This document shows, piece after piece, positions 1 to 5,712 of a stretch of 5,712 nucleotides of DNA. The DNA is from Bacteroidaceae bacterium (lineage in GTDB: Bacteria > Bacteroidota > Bacteroidia > Bacteroidales > Bacteroidaceae), in NCBI GenBank assembly GCA_017618515.1, contig JAFZUB010000060.1, forward strand, positions 1 through 5,712. The letters run 5' to 3'. The first letter of the stretch is position 1; every line of letters starts with the position of its first letter. The notes beneath the pieces are model-generated. The model did not search any database. It was given only the letters and a program-made list of their open reading frames with translations, and was not told the origin of the DNA. A program made the position numbers and the translations under genes.

Positions 1-15
1 CTTAATATATATAAT

Positions 16-750
16 ATGGTACGCAAAAGTATAAGATGGCGCGCACTCACTATCGCCGCCATAGCTTTGTTTATATGTGCAGTAGGCCCCAAGGCCGGCG
101 TGATGATGGACGACGATGTCCCCACGGCTTATCCCAAGATGGTTATCGACACAGCCGGCGTGGGACAGGAGATGACGGAGTTCAACGGCTCGGCACCCAT
201 CTTGGCCCATTTCACGGCCAACGCAGAGAATGTGGGGCTCTATACCCCCCTCTACGAGTGGCATGTATATAAGCCCGGACAGGAGAGCGACCCTTATCTG
301 GTGCGCTACGAAGCCGACTTTGACTACGAATTTGCAGAGACTGGCAAATCGTATATCTCCCTCCAGATAAGCTTTGTGGACGGCAACGACACCATCGACT
401 ACAAGATGGAGACTCCCTTCACCGTCGAGGCATGGTCTTCGTCAATCAGCGTGCCCAACGCCTTCTCGCCCAACGACGACGGCATCAACGACATCTTCCG
501 AGTAAAGCGAGACGGTTACAAGAGTATTGTGTCTTTCCACGGCTATATCTTCAACCGCCACGGCAAGAAACTTTTTGAATGGACCGACATCACCCAGGGA
601 TGGGACGGCAAGAGCGGAGGTCAGCCCGTAGCCGACGGTGTCTATTATGTGCGCATTGATGCACGTGGTGCCGACGGCAAGCATTATGACATCAAGAAGG
701 CTATCAACCTGCTGCGCGGCTACACCTACAACTCCGCTGCCGGCAACTAA
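16..750 (+). CDS. Exported protein with PKD-like domain and gliding-motility/T9SS type B C-terminal domain
   Basis: This is a 244-residue exported protein of unknown specific role. Residues 1-28 resemble a signal peptide: basic start (VRKSIRWR), hydrophobic stretch about 11-23, then small residues. C21 is not in a proper lipobox (LFIC), so a lipoprotein is unlikely. Residues about 55-137 look like a PKD/Ig-type beta sandwich, with an EW motif at 81-82 and alternating hydrophobic strands. Residues about 144-234 match the CHU_C/gliding C-terminal family: PNAFSPNDDGINDIF at 147-161, then IFNRHGKKLFEW, QGWDGK and DGVYYVRI. In that family the domain is the type B sorting signal of the type IX secretion system, which suggests export to the surface. 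The family usually ends near the position of LLR (232-234); here ten more residues follow. The ATG at 16 gives a good signal peptide, but the frame is open to base 1, so an earlier start outside the window is possible. No Shine-Dalgarno is visible. The family call is firm; the function is unknown. Confidence 0.86.
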   Translation: MVRKSIRWRALTIAAIALFICAVGPKAGVMMDDDVPTAYPKMVIDTAGVGQEMTEFNGSAPILAHFTANAENVGLYTPLYEWHVYKPGQESDPYLVRYEADFDYEFAETGKSYISLQISFVDGNDTIDYKMETPFTVEAWSSSISVPNAFSPNDDGINDIFRVKRDGYKSIVSFHGYIFNRHGKKLFEWTDITQGWDGKSGGQPVADGVYYVRIDARGADGKHYDIKKAINLLRGYTYNSAAGN

Positions 751-782
751 GCCTGCAAGCCCTTTTTTATCTCCTTGCTCCC

Positions 783-3647
783 TTGGAAAACACCACAAAC
801 AACATAGAGATTTGGGGTGCGCGCGCCAACAACCTTAAGAGTGTTGACGTGCAGATTCCACACGACCGTCTCACTGTGGTCACAGGACTCAGCGGCAGTG
901 GCAAGTCGAGCCTTGCCTTCGACACCGTGTATGCCGAGGGACAACGCCGCTACATAGAGACATTCAACGCTTACGCCCGCAACTTCCTCGACAATGTGCA
1001 GAGGCCTGATGTAGATAAAATCAACGGCCTCTCCCCCGTCATCTCCATCAGCCAGAAGACTACCAACCGCAACCCCCGCTCCACGGTGGGCACTGTTACT
1101 GAGGTGTATGATTTCCTTCGCCTGCTCTACGCTCGCATCGGCGAGGCATACTCCTATGCCTCCGGCCAGCGCATGGTGAAATACACTGAGGAAAAGATTA
1201 TCGATATGCTCAGCCACGACTATGCCGGCCGCAGAATCTACATCCTCGCGCCGCTGGACAGAAATCGTAAGGGCCACTATCGCGAACTCTTTGACAATAT
1301 CCGCCGCAAGGGCTTTCTATATGCTCGTGTAGATGGCGAACTGGTTGAGCTGAAGCCCCACTATAAGGTTGACCGCTACAAGAATCACACCATCGAGGTA
1401 GTGATCGACAAACTACGTGTCAGCGCTGCCGGCTCACCCAATGCCGACAGCGAACACGATCGACTGAGGCGCACTGTGCTGACTGCCTTCCGACAGGGCG
1501 ATGGTATGATAACTGTGCTTGATGCCGACAATAAGGAAGACCGCCATTACAGCAAGCACCTCATGTGTCCTGTCACTGGTATCAGCTATCGCGACCCCTC
1601 GCCCCACGACTTCTCGTTCAACTCCACACAGGGTGCATGCCCCCATTGCAATGGTCTCGGCGTGGTCAACGACATTGACATTGACAAGGTGATTCCTGAC
1701 CGCAGCAAGACTATCGGCGAGGGTGGAATCGTTCCTTTAGGAAAGAAGAAGAATTCTCTGATTTTTATTGAGATACAATCACTACTAAAGTATTACGATT
1801 GCGACCTCGACACTCCTCTGAATGATATCCCCGACGAGGCAATCAACGAGATACTGCAAGGCAGCACACGCGATGTGCGCATCCCCGCCGAACTCATCCA
1901 CACCACCAACGACCACTTCGTGAAATATGGTGGCATCGTCAAGCATCTGCAGCAAATGGCCGATGGCGAACTGTCTGCCACAGCAGAGAAATGGGTGGAG
2001 CAGTTCAACCGCCAAGTGGTGTGCCCTGAGTGTGGCGGGCGGCGCCTCAACAAGATTGCCCTCCACTATTTCATCGACGGCAAGAGCATCGCTGACCTCT
2101 GCGAGATGGACCTCACAAGTCTCAACAAGTGGATAAATGAGTTGCTGCCCAAGCTCAATGCCAATCAACAAAAGATAGGCGAGGAGATTATCAAGGAGAT
2201 AAACAGCCACCTCCATTTCTTGCTCGACGTGGGTCTCGGCTATCTGTCGCTCAGCCGCGGTTCTGCCACCCTCAGTGGCGGCGAGAGTCAGCGCATCAGG
2301 CTTGCCACACAGATAGGCTCTGGCCTCGTCAACGTCATCTATATTCTCGACGAGCCTTCCATCGGCCTGCACCAGCGCGACAACATGCGTCTTATTCGTG
2401 CTCTACAGGCTCTGCGCGACAGCGGCAACACAGTCATCGTGGTGGAGCACGACAAGGAGATGATGCTCCACGCCGACAATATCGTTGATGTAGGCCCTCT
2501 GGCTGGGCGCCACGGTGGAGAGATTGTGTTCTGTGGCACTCCCAAAGAGATATTGAAGAGCAATACTCTCACTGCACAATACCTTAAAGGAAAGAAATTT
2601 ATCCCTGTGCCCAGTGCTCGTCGCGAGGGCAACGGCCTTGTGCTACGCCTCACTGGGGCCACAGGCAACAATCTTAAAAATGTTACGCTCACTCTGCCAT
2701 TAGGCAAGATGATTTGTGTGACTGGCGTTAGCGGCAGTGGCAAGTCAAGCCTTATCACCAGCACACTGCTGCCCATCCTAAGCAAGCATTTCTATCGCAG
2801 CCTTGACACTCCCCTGCCCTACAAAGCCATTGAGGGACTAGAGAACATCGACAAGGTAATATCTGTGGACCAAAGCCCCATCGGGCGCACCCCACGCTCC
2901 AATCCTGCCACCTACACAGGTGTCTTCAGCGACATTCGCAATCTCTTCGTGCAGTTGCCCGAGGCTGCCATCCGCGGCTACAAGCCAGGACGCTTCTCCT
3001 TCAACACCGCCGGCGGACGCTGCCCCACCTGCAAGGGCAACGGCTACAAGGTGATAGAGATGAATTTCCTGCCCTCCGTCACTGTTCCTTGCGAGACCTG
3101 CCACGGCAAGCGCTACAACCGCGAGACTCTCGAGGTGCGCTTCAAAGGCAAGAATATCAGCGATGTGCTGGACATGACTGTTGACCAGGCCGTTGAGTTT
3201 TTCGAGGCCGTGCCCAACATACTGCGCAAGATAAAGACCCTGCAGGACGTAGGCCTCGGCTACCTCCGTCTTGGCCAGTCGTCCACCACCCTCAGCGGCG
3301 GCGAGAGTCAGCGCGTCAAGCTGGCAACCGAACTCTCCAAGCGCGACACTGGCCGCACCCTTTACATTCTCGACGAGCCTACCACCGGCCTCCACTTTGA
3401 GGACATACGCATACTCAACCATGTGCTCAACCGACTCGTTGACAAGGGCAACACCGTCGTAGTTATAGAGCACAACCTCGATGTCATCAAGATTGCAGAC
3501 CACATAATTGATATGGGACCAGAGGGCGGCGATGCCGGCGGACAGATTGTGGCCGAGGGCACACCCGAGCAAGTTGCCAACACCAAAGGCAGCATCACCG
3601 CTCCTTTTATTAAGGCAGAATTAGCCTCTTTGCAAAAAAAAGGATAA
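783..3647 (+). CDS. uvrA: UvrA, excinuclease ABC subunit A (UvrA1 class)
   Basis: UvrA is the cytoplasmic ATPase dimer that finds bulky DNA lesions and loads UvrB in nucleotide excision repair. The 954 residues carry both ABC modules: Walker A GLSGSGKSS at 35-43 and GVSGSGKSS at 648-656, signature LSGGESQR at 497-504 and 837-844, Walker B YILDEP at 520-525 and 861-866, and switch histidines H556 and H897. The segment about 125-250 corresponds to the UvrB-binding domain, which UvrA2 proteins lack, so this is the UvrA1 type. The C-terminal zinc module is intact (C747, C750, C770, C773). The first zinc module has C262, C286 and C289, but T265 where the fourth cysteine is expected. CPECGGRRL at 414-422 is a normal family motif. 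Length is typical. The start is TTG: no in-frame ATG occurs until M131, deep inside the conserved protein, and the TTG places the conserved IEIWGARANNLK block at residues 8-19 as in homologues. The gene begins 32 bases after the preceding stop, with no clear promoter or terminator between them. Confidence 0.97.
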   Translation: MENTTNNIEIWGARANNLKSVDVQIPHDRLTVVTGLSGSGKSSLAFDTVYAEGQRRYIETFNAYARNFLDNVQRPDVDKINGLSPVISISQKTTNRNPRSTVGTVTEVYDFLRLLYARIGEAYSYASGQRMVKYTEEKIIDMLSHDYAGRRIYILAPLDRNRKGHYRELFDNIRRKGFLYARVDGELVELKPHYKVDRYKNHTIEVVIDKLRVSAAGSPNADSEHDRLRRTVLTAFRQGDGMITVLDADNKEDRHYSKHLMCPVTGISYRDPSPHDFSFNSTQGACPHCNGLGVVNDIDIDKVIPDRSKTIGEGGIVPLGKKKNSLIFIEIQSLLKYYDCDLDTPLNDIPDEAINEILQGSTRDVRIPAELIHTTNDHFVKYGGIVKHLQQMADGELSATAEKWVEQFNRQVVCPECGGRRLNKIALHYFIDGKSIADLCEMDLTSLNKWINELLPKLNANQQKIGEEIIKEINSHLHFLLDVGLGYLSLSRGSATLSGGESQRIRLATQIGSGLVNVIYILDEPSIGLHQRDNMRLIRALQALRDSGNTVIVVEHDKEMMLHADNIVDVGPLAGRHGGEIVFCGTPKEILKSNTLTAQYLKGKKFIPVPSARREGNGLVLRLTGATGNNLKNVTLTLPLGKMICVTGVSGSGKSSLITSTLLPILSKHFYRSLDTPLPYKAIEGLENIDKVISVDQSPIGRTPRSNPATYTGVFSDIRNLFVQLPEAAIRGYKPGRFSFNTAGGRCPTCKGNGYKVIEMNFLPSVTVPCETCHGKRYNRETLEVRFKGKNISDVLDMTVDQAVEFFEAVPNILRKIKTLQDVGLGYLRLGQSSTTLSGGESQRVKLATELSKRDTGRTLYILDEPTTGLHFEDIRILNHVLNRLVDKGNTVVVIEHNLDVIKIADHIIDMGPEGGDAGGQIVAEGTPEQVANTKGSITAPFIKAELASLQKKG

Positions 3648-3721
3648 GAATTGTGGCCGTATCACCAATTTATGTTAATTTTGCATCGAATTTAAGTTAA
3701 CGGCAATCTTTCCTTTCTGCT
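3648..3721. other. Intergenic region between uvrA and the DUF4199 gene
   Basis: This 74-base AT-rich gap is the longest non-coding stretch in the window. It contains the promoter match described separately. I see no convincing terminator for uvrA: no GC-rich hairpin followed by a T run. Short inverted pairs exist (GTTAA 3674-3678 with TTAAC 3697-3701; GCCGT 3656-3660 with ACGGC 3700-3704), but they are only five bases each, share bases and cannot form together. No Shine-Dalgarno precedes the ATG at 3722; the preceding bases are pyrimidine-rich. Confidence 0.6.
3651..3683 (+). promoter_or_regulatory. Putative Bacteroidetes-type promoter for the DUF4199-glycosyltransferase-lipoprotein genes
   Basis: TAATTTTG at 3676-3683 matches the Bacteroidetes primary sigma factor -7 consensus TAnnTTTG exactly and is followed by CA, as is common. 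A TTG at 3651-3653 can serve as the -33 element, although the 22-base spacer is slightly longer than usual. Transcription would start near 3690, leaving a leader of about 30 bases before the ATG at 3722. The box lies in the only AT-rich gap between genes in the window. The call rests on a consensus match only. Confidence 0.6.
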
Positions 3722-4288
3722 ATGACCACCAACCAAACCCTGCGACAGACTAACGCCTTCGCCATGTTGGACGGACTAATGTTCGGCCTCTACTGGTGTT
3801 TTGGCTTTCTATGCACAGTGAAAGGCATAGGCAACAGCGCCCTATCCTCTTTGGGCGTGATGGTCATTATCAGTACGCCGATACTGGGCTGCTATCTCGC
3901 CCACAGGTTTGAGAAGCAGGTACGCGCCGACGAGCCCGTCAGCTATGGCAAGGCATACCTCTACTCCGTGCTGCTCTATCTCTATGCAGCCATCATCCTG
4001 TCAGTGGCAGCCTTCATCTACTTCCGCTGGATTGACAACGGCAGCTTCGTCACCGCCTACATGGCTATCCACAACTTGCCGGAGATGCAGCAGGCGCTGC
4101 AGCAGAGCGGCATGCTGGACTTCTTCAACGTTGTCGTCAAGCAAAACGGCTTCAGCAACCTTGAGGAGATGCTGCGCAGCATCAGCCCTGCCGATATCGC
4201 CGCCAGTCTCTTCAACGCCAACTTCTTCCTCGGCCTGCTGCTCGCACTGATCACGGCCCTCTTTGGAAAAACACGCAAAACTTCTTGA
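3722..4288 (+). CDS. DUF4199-type integral membrane protein
   Basis: This 188-residue inner-membrane protein has no known biochemical function. Hydrophobic segments at about 12-32, 42-62, 77-101 and 163-182 suggest four membrane helices. A longer loop at about 103-160 between helices 3 and 4 includes a glutamine-rich part (MQQALQQSG at 122-130). This four-helix layout with a long third loop, and the position just before a family 2 glycosyltransferase, fit the DUF4199 family of Bacteroidetes; the assignment is from memory of the family, not a search. The C-terminus is short and basic (GKTRKTS). The ATG at 3722 is the first in frame and lies about 30 bases after the predicted transcription start. 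The stop is 28 bases before the glycosyltransferase ATG, so the two are probably co-transcribed. A role in supporting lipid-linked sugar synthesis is a guess from position alone. Confidence 0.83.
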   Translation: MTTNQTLRQTNAFAMLDGLMFGLYWCFGFLCTVKGIGNSALSSLGVMVIISTPILGCYLAHRFEKQVRADEPVSYGKAYLYSVLLYLYAAIILSVAAFIYFRWIDNGSFVTAYMAIHNLPEMQQALQQSGMLDFFNVVVKQNGFSNLEEMLRSISPADIAASLFNANFFLGLLLALITALFGKTRKTS

Positions 4289-4302
4289 ACTTTCGAACTT
4301 TC
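4287..4302. repeat. Tandem octamer GAACTTTC x2
   Basis: Two exact, adjacent copies of GAACTTTC (4287-4294 and 4295-4302) sit in the gap between the DUF4199 gene and the glycosyltransferase. The first overlaps the last two bases of the DUF4199 stop codon. The junction creates the palindrome TTCGAA. With only two copies this may be chance or a small duplication. I have a general recollection of similar ACTTTC-type short tandem repeats between genes in Bacteroidales genomes, which I cannot verify here. Confidence 0.6.
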
Positions 4303-4316
4303 AAAACTCTACTATA

Positions 4317-5270
4317 ATGAACATCTCTGTCGTAATACCTCTATTTAATGAAGAGGAAAGCCTCGGCGAACTTTTCGAGTGGATAAAAAGAGTGATGGAT
4401 GAGCACCAGTACTCTTACGAAGTAATCTTTGTAAACGACGGCAGCACCGACCATTCGTGGGACAAGGTGCTCGAGCTCAAGCAGTCCAACCCCGAGGTGA
4501 AGGGCATCAAGTTCCGCCGCAACTACGGCAAGTCGGCAGCTCTCTTCTGCGGCTTTGAGAAGGCGCAGGGCGATGTTGTCATCACCATGGACGCCGACCT
4601 GCAGGACTCGCCCGACGAGATTCCTGAGCTCTACCGCATGATAACCGAGGACAAGTATGACCTCGTCAGCGGCTACAAGAAGAAGCGCTACGACCCGCTC
4701 TCCAAGACTCTGCCCACCAAGCTCTTCAACGCCACCGCACGCAAGGTGAGCGGCATCAAAAACCTCCATGACTTCAACTGCGGCCTCAAGGCATACCGCA
4801 AGGATGTCGTGAAGAATATCGAGGTCTACGGCGAGATGCACCGCTATATCCCCTACCTCGCCAAAAACGCTGGCTTCGACAAGATTGGCGAGAAGGTGGT
4901 GCAGCACCAGGCCCGCAAGTTCGGCCACACCAAGTTTGGCGGCCTTAACCGTTTCGTCAACGGCTATCTCGACCTCATGAGCCTGTGGTTCATCAGCAAC
5001 TTCGGCCGTAAGCCCATGCATGTCTTCGGCTTCCTTGGCTCGCTGATGTTCTTCATCGGTTTCATTGCCATCATCATCGTTGGCGCCGGCAAGCTCTACG
5101 CCCTCAGCAAGGGAGTGCCCGCCCGTCTTGTCACCGACTCGCCATACTTCTATATCTCCCTCACCATGATGCTGCTCGGCACCCAGCTCTTCCTCGCCGG
5201 CTTCATCGGAGAACTCATCAGCCGCAACGCCAACAGCCGCAACTCCTACCAAATAGAAGAGGAACTATAA
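4317..5270 (+). CDS. Family 2 glycosyltransferase, GtrB/DPM1-like, membrane-anchored
   Basis: This 317-residue enzyme probably transfers a sugar from a nucleotide donor to a polyprenyl phosphate at the cytoplasmic face of the inner membrane, as GtrB, ArnC and DPM1 relatives do. The GT-A fold motifs are clear: ISVVIPLFNEEESL at 3-16, VNDGSTD at 39-45 for nucleotide binding, and MDADLQD at 91-97, whose D92/D94 form the metal-binding DXD-type motif. DFNCGLKAYRKDV at 152-164 and the basic QHQARKFGHTKFG stretch at 196-208 match the acceptor and catalytic region of this subfamily. Two C-terminal membrane helices follow at about 234-259 and 277-300. An in-frame TTG at 4263 would add 18 residues lying inside the previous gene, but the ATG at 4317 puts the conserved first beta strand at the N-terminus as usual and is preferred. 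The sugar and the final product cannot be told from sequence. The gene stops directly before the next ATG. Confidence 0.95.
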   Translation: MNISVVIPLFNEEESLGELFEWIKRVMDEHQYSYEVIFVNDGSTDHSWDKVLELKQSNPEVKGIKFRRNYGKSAALFCGFEKAQGDVVITMDADLQDSPDEIPELYRMITEDKYDLVSGYKKKRYDPLSKTLPTKLFNATARKVSGIKNLHDFNCGLKAYRKDVVKNIEVYGEMHRYIPYLAKNAGFDKIGEKVVQHQARKFGHTKFGGLNRFVNGYLDLMSLWFISNFGRKPMHVFGFLGSLMFFIGFIAIIIVGAGKLYALSKGVPARLVTDSPYFYISLTMMLLGTQLFLAGFIGELISRNANSRNSYQIEEEL

Positions 5271-5712
5271 ATGAAGTTGATAAAACATATCCTCTTTCTC
5301 GCCATTGCAGCCCTCCTCTTGGCTGGCTGCAACGGCAGCGACTGCCCGCTCAACAATACGGTGAGGCTGATTTGTGGCTTCTACAACACCACCGACGGTA
5401 GCGAGCTCGCTATCTCCGACACACTCACCATCTCCGTGCGCGACTCCGTGATTCTCAATCGTTCCACTGACTCAAAGACAGTCAGCCTGCCCATGAGCTT
5501 CTCCGCCGTTGCCGACACACTCGTCTTCCTCTACACCCCCGACAGCAGCGAGGTCAGCGCCGTCGACACCCTCATCGTGAGCAAGACCAACGAGCCGCAC
5601 GTCGTGTCACTCGAGTGTGGCACCAGCGTCTTCCACAGCATTACCGCCATAAGCCACACCTGCCGCACCCCCGACAGCACATTCTTATACGCTATCGACA
5701 GCATAGTCGTCA
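5271..5712 (+). CDS. DUF6452-type lipoprotein (3' end outside window)
   Basis: The first 147 codons of an exported lipoprotein of unknown function are visible; the frame stays open to the window end. A basic start (MKLIKH) and hydrophobic stretch lead to the lipobox LAGC with C20 as the lipidated residue, so signal peptidase II processing is expected. The mature part begins NGSDCPLNNTV, with further cysteines C25 and C35, and has alternating Ser/Thr/Asp-rich strands with recurring DTL motifs (ISDTLTIS, VADTLVFL, VDTLIVS), suggesting an all-beta fold. The DCPLNN motif just after the lipid cysteine, the LPMSF segment and the HSITAISHTC segment resemble the DUF6452 family of Bacteroidales, recalled from memory. 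Residues after C20 are not the acidic run typical of Bacteroidetes surface-lipoprotein export signals, so the location (inner leaflet or surface) is open. The ATG follows the glycosyltransferase TAA with no gap, pointing to translational coupling. From memory, DUF6452 genes often precede a DUF6048 gene. Confidence 0.82.
   Translation, partial: MKLIKHILFLAIAALLLAGCNGSDCPLNNTVRLICGFYNTTDGSELAISDTLTISVRDSVILNRSTDSKTVSLPMSFSAVADTLVFLYTPDSSEVSAVDTLIVSKTNEPHVVSLECGTSVFHSITAISHTCRTPDSTFLYAIDSIVV

Noticed and set aside
62..69. TAGCTTTG, a match to the -7 promoter consensus inside the first gene
   Set aside because: It lies within the signal-peptide coding region with no TTG at the right distance upstream. 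A single eight-base match with two free positions is expected by chance in a window this size.
741..770. Possible rho-independent terminator at the end of the first gene, with a T run at 763-768
   Set aside because: Only three-base pairings (such as GGC with GCC) can be drawn upstream of the T run, too weak for a terminator stem.
891..3314. Direct DNA repeats: AGCGGCAGTGGCAAGTC at 891-907 and 2730-2746, and GGCGGCGAGAGTCAGCGC at 2277-2294 and 3297-3314
   Set aside because: These encode the two Walker A and two signature motifs of the duplicated ABC modules in UvrA, so protein constraint explains them. They are not mobile or regulatory repeats, although they could in principle recombine.
2838..3572. 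A 244-codon minus-strand open frame inside uvrA
   Set aside because: It is antisense to the conserved second ABC module, with biased Ala/Val/Gly composition and no recognisable motif. The same applies to the other minus-strand frames at 442-798, 747-1277 and 1785-2372.
3674..3704. Short inverted repeats near the promoter that could be an operator
   Set aside because: The arms are five bases, of mixed spacing, and partly overlap. AT-rich sequence gives such pairs easily.
4263..4316. TTG at 4263 as the glycosyltransferase start
   Set aside because: It would add 18 poorly conserved-looking residues and overlap the DUF4199 coding end by 26 bases. The ATG at 4317 sits directly before the conserved ISVVIP strand.
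4341..5252. A 303-codon open frame on the minus strand across the glycosyltransferase gene
   Set aside because: It lies entirely opposite a gene with clear catalytic motifs. Its translation is a low-complexity run of Val, Ala, Glu, Leu and Asp, as expected from antisense reading of GC-rich third positions. No domain is recognisable.

Overview
The window looks like chromosomal DNA from a member of the Bacteroidales, most likely Prevotella-like, although the genus cannot be fixed from the sequence. Four observations support this. There is a gliding-motility/type IX secretion type B C-terminal domain protein. DUF4199 and DUF6452 family proteins are present, both recognised here from memory of these families. 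A perfect Bacteroidetes -7 box (TAnnTTTG) lies in the one long intergenic gap. No start codon has a clear Shine-Dalgarno sequence. All five genes are on the + strand and tightly packed.

Layout. Bases 16-750 encode a small exported protein with a PKD-like middle and a CHU_C/gliding C-terminal domain. A 32-base gap leads to uvrA (783-3647), the damage-recognition ATPase of nucleotide excision repair, which appears to start at TTG. A 74-base AT-rich gap (3648-3721) holds a likely promoter. It is followed by a DUF4199 membrane protein (3722-4288), a family 2 glycosyltransferase of the GtrB/DPM1 type (4317-5270; the ATG at 4317 is preferred over an upstream in-frame TTG), and a DUF6452-type lipoprotein that starts on the base after the glycosyltransferase stop and runs off the window end.

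How the genes fit together. The window splits into two probable transcription units. In the first, uvrA follows the exported protein gene with no visible promoter or terminator between them, so the two may be co-transcribed despite unrelated roles. In the second, three envelope genes follow the promoter near 3651-3683: a four-helix membrane protein, a membrane-anchored glycosyltransferase that probably loads a sugar onto a polyprenyl phosphate, and a lipoprotein. A shared envelope role is inferred from order and spacing only.

I found no RNA genes, CRISPR array, insertion sequence, phage gene or defence system, and no evidence of an undescribed system. The points worth a second look are modest: the type B domain with an extra tail, the TTG start of uvrA, a substituted cysteine in the first zinc module of UvrA, a tandem octamer before the glycosyltransferase, and the zero-gap junction to the lipoprotein.
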